A stretch of DNA of 45,811 nt from an uncultured Roseburia sp. (GTDB lineage: Bacteria; Bacillota; Clostridia; Lachnospirales; Lachnospiraceae), in NCBI GenBank assembly GCA_947642555.1, contig CANRSX010000038.1, positions 1 through 45,811 of the forward strand, read 5' to 3'. The position numbers and the translations under genes were made by a program. Under the pieces are notes generated by a model, which was not told the origin of the DNA, made no database searches, and saw nothing but the letters and a program-made list of their open reading frames with translations. Below, piece by piece: positions 8,592-17,101 of the stretch. The stretch's first letter is position 1. The number at the start of each line of letters is the position of its first letter.

Positions 8592-9536
8592 TTATCTCTC
8601 CCCCAGCCTCTCCATCAGCCCCAGAAACTCCCGGTACGACTTCGTGATCTGCGAAAAGTAAAAAATCTTCGCGTCACAGAAATCCCGGTACAGGGTACCT
8701 GTCGTCGCCGCTTCCTTGTGCACGCAGCTGATCCGCGGGGAATAGAGGGTGGTCAGCCCCGCACGCTGCGCGAGATAATAGACGATCTCCTCCTCCGCAT
8801 ATAGAAAGGTCTCTGGCCAGAAGCCGTCATATCTGCTGAAATACAGCCTCGAGAAGACGAGACAGCAGCCGTGGAGCAGCACGCCCTCCATCTCCTGCGC
8901 AATCCGGCTGTCCGCTGCCACGGACACTCCGCCCACCTCCCTGGTGGTCAGGTTTTTGCTGCCGTCCTTCACATCCGCCCCGCCGGCGTCCTGCGTGATC
9001 CCGTAATGGCCCGCCACCAGACGTTTCAGGTGAAACAGCTTCAGCAGACGAAACGTCCACGCCTTAACCGCCGAGACCAGAACCTGTTTTCTCATGTACG
9101 CCGTCGTATAGACGCGGTCCGTCGCCACCGGGTTGAAGTGCTGGGTACGGCTGGCATCCGTGATATCCCCTCCGAGCACCGCGAAGGGGCGCTCCCTGAA
9201 GATGGCCATGATCTGCTCGCAGTAATCGGGCTGCTCGAAGATGATGTCGCTGTTGGCCGCCACGATAAAATCGGGGTGATAGCACCGGATCGCGTACATG
9301 ATGCCGAGATTGTTTCCCCGCGCAAATCCAAGGTTCTCTTCCGCACCGATCACGGCAACCTTTTTTTCTTCCTTAAAATAAGACTCCAGCGCCTCTAAGC
9401 TCCCGTTTCCGGAACCGTTATCCACGATCACGATGTGAAGCTCCTCCCAGGTCTGAGAGCGGAGAATCGATTCCGCGCAGGCAATCGATTCCTCATACGT
9501 CTTATAATTTAAAATCACAAAAGAGATGTTTCCCAT
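8592..9536 (-). CDS. glycosyltransferase family 2 (rhamnosyltransferase-like)
   Basis: 314 residues from the ATG at 9536, preceded by AGAGGAAACG. The in-frame GTG at 9566 has no such site. It shows GT2 features in order: ISFVILNYKT, HIVIVDNGSGNG, ENLGFARGNNLG and AANSDIIF (the DxD region), ending with a FLYAEEEIVYYLAQRAG acceptor motif typical of rhamnosyltransferase-like GT2 enzymes. A hydrophilic stretch of about 35 residues (ITQDAGGADVKDGSK onward) is inserted before the HGCCLVFSR strand and looks family-atypical. With a full dTDP-rhamnose pathway in the locus, rhamnose transfer is plausible but unproven. Confidence 0.85.
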   Translation of the reverse strand: MGNISFVILNYKTYEESIACAESILRSQTWEELHIVIVDNGSGNGSLEALESYFKEEKKVAVIGAEENLGFARGNNLGIMYAIRCYHPDFIVAANSDIIFEQPDYCEQIMAIFRERPFAVLGGDITDASRTQHFNPVATDRVYTTAYMRKQVLVSAVKAWTFRLLKLFHLKRLVAGHYGITQDAGGADVKDGSKNLTTREVGGVSVAADSRIAQEMEGVLLHGCCLVFSRLYFSRYDGFWPETFLYAEEEIVYYLAQRAGLTTLYSPRISCVHKEAATTGTLYRDFCDAKIFYFSQITKSYREFLGLMERLGER

Positions 9537-9567
9537 CGTTTCCTCTGTCTTTCTGTCATGCGGCACG

Positions 9568-10128
9568 TCAGTCCCCCGTCAGCTCTGAGATATCCAGCTT
9601 CAGCAGCTCCTGGCTCCTCTCTTTTACCCGGATACACTGATATCCCATGTAGATCCCCCAGGGCTTCGTGTCCTTCACCGCCAGCGTCATGGCGCTGAGC
9701 GCGCACCCCTCCGCGATCGTCACCCCCTGCAGGATCGTGGACCCGGTTCCGATGATCGCGTGCTTCCCGATCCGCACCGGCGCGTCTATGACGTTCGTAA
9801 ACTTTTCCGGTACCGTCGGGTTCGTCATGTATGCCCCGCTGTAATCATCCGTCGTCGCGTAAACGGCGCAGCGGGAGGATATCGCGGAAAAATCCTCAAA
9901 TGTGATGCCGGCCGTTCCCCCGAAGAGCGCTGTCATGACCGCAACGTGAACGTAGTTACCGAACGTGATCGTCCCGCTTAACACACAGAAATCGTCAATT
10001 CTGACATGATTCCCGATCCGCATCCGGGACGCCCCGTAAATGCTGGTCTTCCGGCTGATCTGTACATGCTCCCCCAGCTCGGCAAAACCGAATTCTCTCA
10101 GTTCTTCCTCCGTATAATAGCTCGTCAT
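9568..10128 (-). CDS. left-handed beta-helix (hexapeptide) acyltransferase
   Basis: 186 residues if it starts at the ATG at 10128, which has GGAGG five bases upstream. The longer frame from 10167 overlaps fkbH by 13 nt and has only a weak site. From residue about 20 on, hexapeptide repeats (ISRKTSIYG, RIGNHVRIDDFCVLSG, IGKHAIIGTGSTILQGVTIAEG) define an LbH acetyltransferase of the NeuD/WecD-WbbJ-like type. These trimeric enzymes acylate sugars or sugar nucleotides. It sits directly behind ACP and FkbH genes, so it may use an ACP-bound acyl group rather than acetyl-CoA (inference). The end of the protein lies 31 nt before the next gene's start. Confidence 0.85.
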   Translation of the reverse strand: MTSYYTEEELREFGFAELGEHVQISRKTSIYGASRMRIGNHVRIDDFCVLSGTITFGNYVHVAVMTALFGGTAGITFEDFSAISSRCAVYATTDDYSGAYMTNPTVPEKFTNVIDAPVRIGKHAIIGTGSTILQGVTIAEGCALSAMTLAVKDTKPWGIYMGYQCIRVKERSQELLKLDISELTGD

Positions 10129-10154
10129 CGCTTCCTCCATTCCAAAATCCTGAT

Positions 10155-11825
10155 TTAACTTTTCCATTCCACTGTATGAATTCTTCCCGCTGTATTCTCT
10201 GATCTGGCTGCATCCTCTGATTCCGCCGCATCCAGCAGCAGCCGGTACTCCTTATGCGCTTCATCCGCACACGTGATCTCAAATCCCTGGCTCTCCCAAA
10301 ACGATTCCACCGGTTTATTCTTCGCCGTTTTCTGGTAAAAGGCCTGTATGCAGGAAATTCCATCTTCTTTTAACTTTTCCGTCACCGCGTTTAAAAATGC
10401 GTCCTCCACATTTCTCCCCATCACGCGGCAGCTCATCAGAAAATTGTCCACCACCGCCGTATCGCCCTTCGTATGATACAGAAGCTCCACCACCCAGCCG
10501 CTGTTTCCGTACCGGTCGGATACCTCCGCCAGGATGAGATGCCCGCCTGCACTTAAGTACGCTTCCAGCTTTGTCTCATCCATCCGAAGCGTACAGACAT
10601 TAAACTGATTTGTCTTATTCATCAGCTGGACGGCTCTCTCCCTGAGCTCTGGCATAAGCTCCGTCATTCGTATTTTCGTCTCCAGAGACCGCAGATAGTC
10701 TTCATAGGATGCTGCCGCTTCCTGATCTCTGCGGCGCGCTTTCTCCTCCCTGTACTGCTGCGTCTTTCTCTGATCCTCATCCGTCAGCTTCCATGTAAAG
10801 AAATACGTCTCATAGATCCGGCGCATCGCGGCCGGCAGGGACGCGATATCCGCCGGGAATTCCGCCACTGCAACCTCCGGCAGATGAAACTCCACCGCCT
10901 TTCGCTCCGCCTCGTTGTCATCCACAAAGACGAAGGAATCCAGCCCAAGGTTCAGCTCCGCCGCCATCCTCCTGATATTTTCATGCTTTGGATTCCAGTC
11001 CGCATAAATCGCCGCAAAATCTTCCTCTTTTAAGATCATCTGCGGATGCTCCCGGAAGACTTTCTGCACATCCTCCAGATTATTTTTGGATGCGATCGCA
11101 AGAAGCACACCCTGGCGCTGCATTTTTCTGATCTCTTTCTGCGCATCCTGATACGGCGCCCCCTCATGCGAGGATCCCAGGCGGATCCCCTCGATCCCGT
11201 CCTCGCCGATTACGCCGCCCCAGAGCGTGTTGTCAAGATCCAGCACCAGCACCTTCCTCCTGACGACTCTAAAGCGCTCCACACTCCGACGGATCTGATC
11301 CGCCAGCATGTGAAGCGCCTTCATATCGTAGGGAATCGATCCCATATACCAGAAACGATCCGAATAAAACTGCTTTCTTCCATAATCTGCAATCAGATTC
11401 CGCAGCTCAAAGCGATGCAGATTTCCATGCTCCTCTGTCAGCTTTGACAGGCATTCCTCCCAGTACGCCGCTGCCGCAGCGCTGTCATCCGCATCATCCC
11501 CGGCGCGGATCAGATCCGGGGTCACGTCAATTGTCGATACAAGCAGCCGGGCGGACGGGTACTGCCCCGCAAGCTGCCTTACATACTCCTTCGTCTGCCT
11601 TAACTCCTCTCTCTGTTCCTGAAGGCTCCCGCACCGGCGCAGCAGCTCATTGCCGTCCAGCAGAAGCAGCAGGCACTCCGGATCAAAGCGCGACAGCTCC
11701 GGGTCCGGCCGCAGCGCACAGGAAATCCACCCGCCGTAGCCGCTGATCAGATGAATCTCATGATCTTTTTTCAGCAGCCCGGCAAGCATATCCATATTGA
11801 CATTTGACAGAATGGAAATCCGCAT
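10155..11825 (-). CDS. FkbH-like protein: HAD-family glyceryl-S-ACP synthase with GNAT-like C-terminus
   Basis: 556 residues. Residues 1-185 form an SGNH-like N-terminal region. At 194-204 the HAD motif I is intact (LVLDLDNTLWGG; D196 and D198), followed by IASKNN and FVFVDDNEAER. About 400-540 is a GNAT-like domain (NKTNQFNVCT, MSCRVMGRNVED). FkbH proteins take 1,3-bisphosphoglycerate, dephosphorylate it and load the glyceryl group onto an acyl carrier protein, best known from methoxymalonyl-ACP synthesis for polyketides. The ACP gene lies 18 nt upstream. In a polysaccharide locus the pair would supply a glyceryl-type decoration. The ribosome site is GGAGGG. Confident family call; the product is inferred. 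Confidence 0.9.
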   Translation of the reverse strand: MRISILSNVNMDMLAGLLKKDHEIHLISGYGGWISCALRPDPELSRFDPECLLLLLDGNELLRRCGSLQEQREELRQTKEYVRQLAGQYPSARLLVSTIDVTPDLIRAGDDADDSAAAAAYWEECLSKLTEEHGNLHRFELRNLIADYGRKQFYSDRFWYMGSIPYDMKALHMLADQIRRSVERFRVVRRKVLVLDLDNTLWGGVIGEDGIEGIRLGSSHEGAPYQDAQKEIRKMQRQGVLLAIASKNNLEDVQKVFREHPQMILKEEDFAAIYADWNPKHENIRRMAAELNLGLDSFVFVDDNEAERKAVEFHLPEVAVAEFPADIASLPAAMRRIYETYFFTWKLTDEDQRKTQQYREEKARRRDQEAAASYEDYLRSLETKIRMTELMPELRERAVQLMNKTNQFNVCTLRMDETKLEAYLSAGGHLILAEVSDRYGNSGWVVELLYHTKGDTAVVDNFLMSCRVMGRNVEDAFLNAVTEKLKEDGISCIQAFYQKTAKNKPVESFWESQGFEITCADEAHKEYRLLLDAAESEDAARSENTAGRIHTVEWKS

Positions 11826-11843
11826 TTTCTATCCCTCCATATT

Positions 11844-12056
11844 TTATCCGATAAAGCGGTAAAAATCTCCCAGCGTCGTGAGTTTTGACACCTCGTCCAT
11901 GGGAATCATAATACCGTACCTTGCCTCTATCTCTCCGATCAGCCGAAGCTGCATCAGCGAATCCCAGGTCTCCACCTCATCCTGCGCTGTCTCCAGTGTC
12001 AGGGTATCCTTCTTAGCTTCTAAAATCTCTTCCATAAAATGTAAAAAGTCTTCCAT
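11844..12056 (-). CDS. stand-alone acyl carrier protein paired with FkbH
   Basis: 70 residues from the ATG at 12056, which has a perfect GGAGGT site 5 nt away. Upstream in-frame starts (ATG 12068, TTG 12101) lack one. The attachment serine is Ser33 in ETWDSLMQLRLI, the 4'-phosphopantetheine site, here with WDSL in place of the fatty-acid DSL context. Helix III residues IMIPMDEVSKLTTLGDF fit the ACP fold. Its position between a glycosyltransferase and fkbH marks it as a dedicated carrier rather than the fatty-acid AcpP. It needs a phosphopantetheinyl transferase, which is not in the window. Confidence 0.88.
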   Translation of the reverse strand: MEDFLHFMEEILEAKKDTLTLETAQDEVETWDSLMQLRLIGEIEARYGIMIPMDEVSKLTTLGDFYRFIG

Positions 12057-12126
12057 GTTTACCTCCATACTGATTTTACCAGTTTCCCGCCCTTCATTCA
12101 ATATGCCGATATCCCGTTTTTGGCTC

Positions 12127-12951
12127 CTACGCGCCCGAATATCTCGTTTTTGTGCCCAGGAAAATCCGGATATACGGCGTGAGGGAGCGCACGATCGCGG
12201 TCATAAGGCCAAAATTTTTCCGCAGAAAATGGAACCAGTCCGCGAAGGGCAGCCCTTTTCTGCTCTCCTTTAAGCGCAGGCGCTCGAGTCTTGGCAGCGT
12301 CTCGTCCTGCCAGGTCTTCTGCAGCGTGTTGTCATTGCACTCGCCCACATACTCGGAAAAAATACGGATGTCATACCCCATTTTATGAATGGAAAGCCCG
12401 TAGTCAAAATCCCCGATGCTGTGCTGATAAAACGGGTCGATGGACGCCTTCACAAAAATGTCATGCGGGATCACCGCGCAGTTGGCGTTAAAGGTATCGA
12501 AACTGACATCCACAGCCTCCGGCCCCATTTTTTTATAACGGATCCCTTTCGTGTACTTAATGCCCCCGTAGCTTAACTCCCCCTGCTCCCCGCAGATCGC
12601 CCCGATTTTTACCTCGTCGCGCTTTAACGTGGGGAGCATCCGGTCGAACACGCCGGGGAAAAAGTTCGTGTCGTCGTTCATCAGCATATAGTATTCATAA
12701 TCCGGGTAATGCTCCTTCGCATATTCAATCGCCAGGTGCATCCCGCGGTTCCAGAACAGCCCCCCGTCCCCCTGCACCACATCGATCTGATCCGGCAGCG
12801 CGGCGAGCATCTCGTTTGTCCCGTCCGTGCTTCCGTCGTTGACAATCACATAATCAAAGGTGACCTCCTCGTTTTCTCTGAGCGTCCGGATTCCCCGCTC
12901 CGTCAGCTCCCTGCGGTTATAGCAGGTAAATATCGCCAGTATCCTCGTCAT
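12127..12951 (-). CDS. glycosyltransferase family 2
   Basis: 274 residues. Clear GT2 order: ILAIFTCYNRRELTERGI, DYVIVNDGSTDGTNEML, then VQGDGGLFWNRGMHLAIEYA and YYMLMNDDTNF with the metal-binding acidic residues. FNANCAVIPHDIF and SIGDFDYGLSIHKMG are the usual acceptor-side motifs of the rhamnosyl/galactosyl-type GT2 group found in capsule clusters. It is soluble and probably cytoplasmic. It lies 22 nt after the previous glycosyltransferase and 70 nt before the ACP start, so it may transfer the sugar that receives the ACP-derived group. Donor unknown. Confidence 0.87.
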   Translation of the reverse strand: MTRILAIFTCYNRRELTERGIRTLRENEEVTFDYVIVNDGSTDGTNEMLAALPDQIDVVQGDGGLFWNRGMHLAIEYAKEHYPDYEYYMLMNDDTNFFPGVFDRMLPTLKRDEVKIGAICGEQGELSYGGIKYTKGIRYKKMGPEAVDVSFDTFNANCAVIPHDIFVKASIDPFYQHSIGDFDYGLSIHKMGYDIRIFSEYVGECNDNTLQKTWQDETLPRLERLRLKESRKGLPFADWFHFLRKNFGLMTAIVRSLTPYIRIFLGTKTRYSGA

Positions 12952-12972
12952 CTTCCTGTGCTCCTCCTGCCT

Positions 12973-13920
12973 TTATGCCTGTCCGATATAATTTCTGCGG
13001 AACAGCCTGTGCCAGATCCGCTTCAGCAGATCCGGCTCTGACAGCCGGATCAGTTCGCGCTTTAACCTGCGCCGCACATCCGGCTCCTCGCAGATGCGAT
13101 CCGGGAAATCCTTAATCGCCGCATCTGTCTTTAACGCGTGCACCGCCGCAGGCGCAGATCCCTTCCCGCAGTGTACACCGGATCCGTCCCAGCCCTCATT
13201 CCCGACCAGGGAGCGGGTTGGGGAAAGAATCAAACCTTCTTTTAAGAAATTGGTATAATACCAGCGGATCGCCCAGGAGTTCGTTCCCGCATCGGTCTGC
13301 TGTGCTTTTAAGATCCGGTAGAAATCATACGTATTATCGTAATTAAATGCTTTCCGGTACGCGGCATCTGTGCGCAGGCGCTCCCATCCGGCGGCGTCCG
13401 CATCAAAATCCGCCCAGCGGTCCGCCCAGGTCGCCCAGGACCAGCTCGTGCCGGTCAGCCCGCACAGAAAGGATTCCCTCTCATAGCCTGTGCCGTCATC
13501 CAGAAACGAGTATCCCGTCACCCCGGTCACCCGCTTTTCCTCCTGATAACGCCGCAGTCCGTCGTTCATAAACCGGAGAAAATACCGGTTTGTCACCAGA
13601 TCATCCTCCAGGACAATCACCGTCCCGTGCCGGTTTACCACCTCTGTCACGCCCTCGATGATGTTTTTCGCAAGACCGTAGTTTTGTTTCCTCTCCGTTA
13701 AGACCACTTCGGAAAATCCCTTCACTGTCCTCACATAGTCCCGGATCTCCCTCACGGCCTTTTCATCCGCCTCTTTTTTTGCCGCGTCGGAGCAGACATA
13801 AAGTGCGGTATCCGCCGCAAGCTCATTGGCCGCAAGCGCTTCTATGGTACGCCTGGTGTGATCCGGCCGGTTGTAGGTAAAAAGAATCACCGGCGCAGTC
13901 TTCTGCCTCTCTCCCGTCAT
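12973..13920 (-). CDS. GT-A glycosyltransferase with EDD motif (GNT-I-like)
   Basis: 315 residues from the ATG at 13920, with a GGAGAG/AGGGAA site upstream. The open frame to 14064 runs into the preceding gene and is arginine- and cysteine-rich without a site. The start APVILFTYNRPDH and the motif VIVLEDDLVTNRYFLRFMN place it with GT-A enzymes whose DxD is EDD, as in GNT-I-type transferases of bacterial polysaccharide loci. LTGTSWSWATWADRW is a tryptophan-rich acceptor loop typical of this group. Cytoplasmic, soluble. Sugar specificity is not readable. Confidence 0.8.
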   Translation of the reverse strand: MTGERQKTAPVILFTYNRPDHTRRTIEALAANELAADTALYVCSDAAKKEADEKAVREIRDYVRTVKGFSEVVLTERKQNYGLAKNIIEGVTEVVNRHGTVIVLEDDLVTNRYFLRFMNDGLRRYQEEKRVTGVTGYSFLDDGTGYERESFLCGLTGTSWSWATWADRWADFDADAAGWERLRTDAAYRKAFNYDNTYDFYRILKAQQTDAGTNSWAIRWYYTNFLKEGLILSPTRSLVGNEGWDGSGVHCGKGSAPAAVHALKTDAAIKDFPDRICEEPDVRRRLKRELIRLSEPDLLKRIWHRLFRRNYIGQA

Positions 13921-13937
13921 GTTCCCTGCTCTCCTTC

Positions 13938-14933
13938 CTAATACAGACGCTTCAGCCATCCAAATCCCCGGCGCCCGGAAATCCAGATCAGCGCAGCACC
14001 CACAGCAACGCTGATCCCCGCCACACATACGCTGCCGAACAGCCATGCCCTTCCGCTGTTCCATACGGCATACCGGGCAGCAAACCCGATTCCCGTCTGA
14101 ATAAAGAGCATATGCGACAAATAGACGCAGGTGCTGATCTTACGAACATAGTACCATATTTTCCCTTCCGGCAGACGTTTTACAGACGCGCTCTGGCCTG
14201 CCAGAACAGCCGTCCGGCACACTGCCAGCGCTGTCACATAGAGCAGAAGCCCGATCAGGATCTGGAGCAGCCAGTAAGGCATTCCGAAATCCGTATAATG
14301 AAATGCGGCTACAAATCCGAACGAAATCATTCCGGCCGGCAGCACCAGAAGCTCCCTGCGGCTTCCTTTCCGCTGCGCTTTTCGTTCCGCGGAATCCCGC
14401 CCCGCCAGCCACATACCGGCAGCGACGCCGGCGAGCCCGCGGCTTAAGCCATTCCAGAAGACCGCGGAACACACGATAAGACCCACGGCTTCCCTGGTCG
14501 ATACCTCCGTCTTTTTCAGGCAGAACAAAAGCGCCACAACCAGGATCAGGATCTCGATGTACCACAGATGACCGCTGTCCAGACGGCTGAGCTTTTCCAT
14601 CTCCTGATGCAGATATGTGTAAAACCACACAGGCTCCGTCCGATCCGCATACATAAGGCCGTATATGAGATAGATCCCGATCCACGCGCCCAGCATCCGC
14701 ATCAGATGCAGCGTATAGCGCCGCGCCTTCTCCCGCTCTGTCAGCACTCCTGTTTTTGCCGCATAATATCCGCTGAACAAAAAGAGAATCTGCACACAGC
14801 AGTCCACTGCCCTCGGCAGCCAGCGCAGAGACGCCGTGTCCGAAAACAGGCAGTGGCCGGATACCACCACAAACACGCAGAGCAGCTTCACCAGATCCAC
14901 GACCGCGTTCTCCCGGCCTGACGTTATCTCCAT
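13938..14933 (-). CDS. acyltransferase family 3 (membrane O-acetyltransferase)
   Basis: 331 residues from the ATG at 14933, preceded by AAAGGAGAGG. A start at 14990 would overlap the epimerase gene. About ten membrane segments carry the family-3 signature: VVDLVKLLCVFVVVSGHC near the N-terminus with the conserved histidine, and FLFSGYYAAK in the next helix. Members (OatA, Oac, WecH type) transfer acetyl or succinyl groups to sugars across the membrane. Likely an O-acetylation step on the exported repeat unit or polymer. It is the second acyl-modification gene of the locus, besides the hexapeptide enzyme at 9568-10128. Confidence 0.85.
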   Translation of the reverse strand: MEITSGRENAVVDLVKLLCVFVVVSGHCLFSDTASLRWLPRAVDCCVQILFLFSGYYAAKTGVLTEREKARRYTLHLMRMLGAWIGIYLIYGLMYADRTEPVWFYTYLHQEMEKLSRLDSGHLWYIEILILVVALLFCLKKTEVSTREAVGLIVCSAVFWNGLSRGLAGVAAGMWLAGRDSAERKAQRKGSRRELLVLPAGMISFGFVAAFHYTDFGMPYWLLQILIGLLLYVTALAVCRTAVLAGQSASVKRLPEGKIWYYVRKISTCVYLSHMLFIQTGIGFAARYAVWNSGRAWLFGSVCVAGISVAVGAALIWISGRRGFGWLKRLY

Positions 14934-14965
14934 GCCCTCTCCTTTGTTGTTCCGATCGACAGCGC

Positions 14966-15898
14966 TCACCGGTCGATTTCCCTGACCCATTTCACATACC
15001 CTTCTATCCCGTCCGTAAATTCCATCTGCTTGTGATACCCGAGCCCCGCGAGCAGTGAGATGTCCGCGCGCCAGTTCTGCGGGTCACCGGTCTTTGTCTC
15101 GCCGTTAAAGCTCACGATGTCCGCCGGTTCCCCGAGCTTTGCCGCATAGACTTCCGCCAGCTCGCGGATCGACGTCTCCTCACCATTTGCCACGTTGAAG
15201 ATCTCCTCCGGCCCGTCATAGGCGAGGATCAGCCGGATCGACGTAAGAATATCCGTAATGTGGATGTAGTCCCTCGTCTCATCCCCGGTTCCGAACAGCC
15301 GGATCTCCCCGGTCCGCCGGTATTTCTGCCAGATGTCCCAGAGCAGCTGCTTGCGCAGGCCGCTTCCGTAGGCGGAGAAGATGCGGAGGGAGCGGATCTG
15401 ATAGCCATGAATACGGTTGTAGTAACTACTCAGCTCCTCGCACATGCGCTTGTGAAGCCCGTAGGGCGAGATCGGCGCGGGATCATCCGTCTCCCGCACC
15501 GGCAGGCGCTTCGGATTGCCGTAGACCGCCGCGCTCGAAAAAAAGATGATCTTCGGCCGTTTTTCAAAAGACTGCAGCGCGAGCAGCAGCTGATAATAGC
15601 TTTGGAGATTTCCCTCGAGATCCGCTAACGGGTTGACCACCGAAGCGCCGACGTTAGCGCTCCCGGCGCAGTGCAGAATCACGTCCGGCTGCACATCCGT
15701 AAAGATGCTCGCCAGCTCCGCGGGCTCTTTTGCCATATTACACTGATAATAGGTCCTGCACACCCCGTCCGCCCCCGGCGCCTGTCCTTTGCAGGACGCG
15801 GCGAGATCGATGCCGGTGATCTCGTACTCACCCTTAAAATATTCCCCTGCGCATCTCCCGATAAATCCGTTGATGCCGGTTATCACCATTCGTTTCAT
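14966..15898 (-). CDS. NAD-dependent sugar epimerase/dehydratase (extended SDR)
   Basis: 310 residues. The N-terminal NAD site is TGINGFIGR (8-16), and DYIHITDIL plus NVANGEETSIREL mark the C-terminal sugar-binding half. The active site SPYGLHKRMCEE gives the YxxxK pair, and FFSSAAVYGNP the serine strand. The family includes UDP-glucose 4-epimerase, GDP-sugar reductases and dTDP-4-keto-6-deoxyglucose reductases. Sequence alone does not choose between them. It starts behind AAGGAGAACAG and ends 33 nt before the acyltransferase, so both are in one operon. It probably supplies a further sugar nucleotide besides dTDP-rhamnose. Confidence 0.85.
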   Translation of the reverse strand: MKRMVITGINGFIGRCAGEYFKGEYEITGIDLAASCKGQAPGADGVCRTYYQCNMAKEPAELASIFTDVQPDVILHCAGSANVGASVVNPLADLEGNLQSYYQLLLALQSFEKRPKIIFFSSAAVYGNPKRLPVRETDDPAPISPYGLHKRMCEELSSYYNRIHGYQIRSLRIFSAYGSGLRKQLLWDIWQKYRRTGEIRLFGTGDETRDYIHITDILTSIRLILAYDGPEEIFNVANGEETSIRELAEVYAAKLGEPADIVSFNGETKTGDPQNWRADISLLAGLGYHKQMEFTDGIEGYVKWVREIDR

Positions 15899-15967
15899 CT
15901 GTTCTCCTTCCTCTCAGCCTCCGGCTGCAGCCAGAGCCCGTCTGCAGCTGTCTTCTCCTGCGGCGGC

Positions 15968-17101
15968 TCAGCGCACATCGAAAACCTGCTCCAGCGACTT
16001 CGCGTACTCCTTCGCCTCGCAATACATGCGGACGATCCCGCGCTCCATGTCTTCCTCACGCGTCCTGCCGCAGAGCTCTGCGATCCGGTCCGCCAGGTCC
16101 TCTGGGCTCTGCGGGTCGAACAGCACGCATTTTTCATTTTTCTGCTCCCGGTGCACCGGGATGTCGGATAAGAGCACCGTCTTATCCAGCACCTTCGCGT
16201 CCTCGAGCACGGTTCCCCAGCCCTCGCACAGCGACGGCTGGACGATAAACTCCGCCTCCTTCATGATGCACAGCTGCTCCGTGCGCTCCACGAAGCCGAG
16301 CAGACGGATGCAGTCGCGCACCTTTGGCGCCTCCATGATCTGTTTTAACTGTCCGATATAGTCCGGGTTGCGGTAATCCTCCAGGTTTCCGGTAAAGACA
16401 AAATCATAGTCAGAGCACTCCGTCCGGCTGCGCAAAAGCTCAATCGCCCGCACCGCGACGATGTGGTTTTTATGCTTCCAGAACTGGTTCGGCAGATAAA
16501 TAAATTTTTTGTGCAGGCCGAATTTCTCCCGCACCCGCGCGGTAAGCTCCGGCGTGATCGCGCGAAGCTCCGGCTCGATGTAGGAGACGAAGTGAACCAC
16601 CGTCACTTTGCACGTGTGCTTCGGATAAAACCGTTCCAGATCGTTTTTCGCGTCCTGGCTGCTTAAGACCATGGGATTGCCGCTCATGGCCATGTTCTGG
16701 TCGTTTTCAATCTTTCGCTCCAGCTCGTCCGGCTGAAAGAACTCCGGCAGCGTCCGGTGCTGGAAATCCGGGATCCAGAAAATGCCGCGCTTCCGGAACA
16801 GACGCCCGATCTTATTGAGCTCTAGCGCATAGCAGTATTTCACCCCGTGCAGCCAGATCAGGTTCATCTCATAAAGCGCCAGCTTAAAACGGCTCTCCCC
16901 GTCGTAGACGAGAATCTGAACCTCCTCCTGCCGGAAGCAGTCGAAAATATCCGCGTGCTTATGATCGATCAGCACCACCAGATCATACCGGGCTGTGATC
17001 GTCTCGCTCTGCAGACAGCTGAACAGTATATTCTTAATATAATACAGGCCGCCGATCCAGCCGCGGTTCCCCAGCCCGTTAAACAATATCTTCTTTTTCA
17101 T
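15968..17101 (-). CDS. glycosyltransferase family 4
   Basis: 377 residues, GT-B fold. The N-terminal domain starts with ILFNGLGNRGWIGG. The C-terminal nucleotide-binding domain shows FIYLPNQFWKHKNH, FTGNLED, and the E-x7-E motif in PSLCEGWGTVLEDA. GT4 enzymes retain the donor's anomeric configuration and act on lipid-linked acceptors at the cytoplasmic membrane. Its ATG overlaps the previous stop (ATGA, 17098-17101), so it is translationally coupled to the next upstream GT4. The PNQFWKHKNH motif is common in mannosyl/rhamnosyl-type capsule transferases. Donor uncertain. Confidence 0.88.
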   Translation of the reverse strand: MKKKILFNGLGNRGWIGGLYYIKNILFSCLQSETITARYDLVVLIDHKHADIFDCFRQEEVQILVYDGESRFKLALYEMNLIWLHGVKYCYALELNKIGRLFRKRGIFWIPDFQHRTLPEFFQPDELERKIENDQNMAMSGNPMVLSSQDAKNDLERFYPKHTCKVTVVHFVSYIEPELRAITPELTARVREKFGLHKKFIYLPNQFWKHKNHIVAVRAIELLRSRTECSDYDFVFTGNLEDYRNPDYIGQLKQIMEAPKVRDCIRLLGFVERTEQLCIMKEAEFIVQPSLCEGWGTVLEDAKVLDKTVLLSDIPVHREQKNEKCVLFDPQSPEDLADRIAELCGRTREEDMERGIVRMYCEAKEYAKSLEQVFDVR

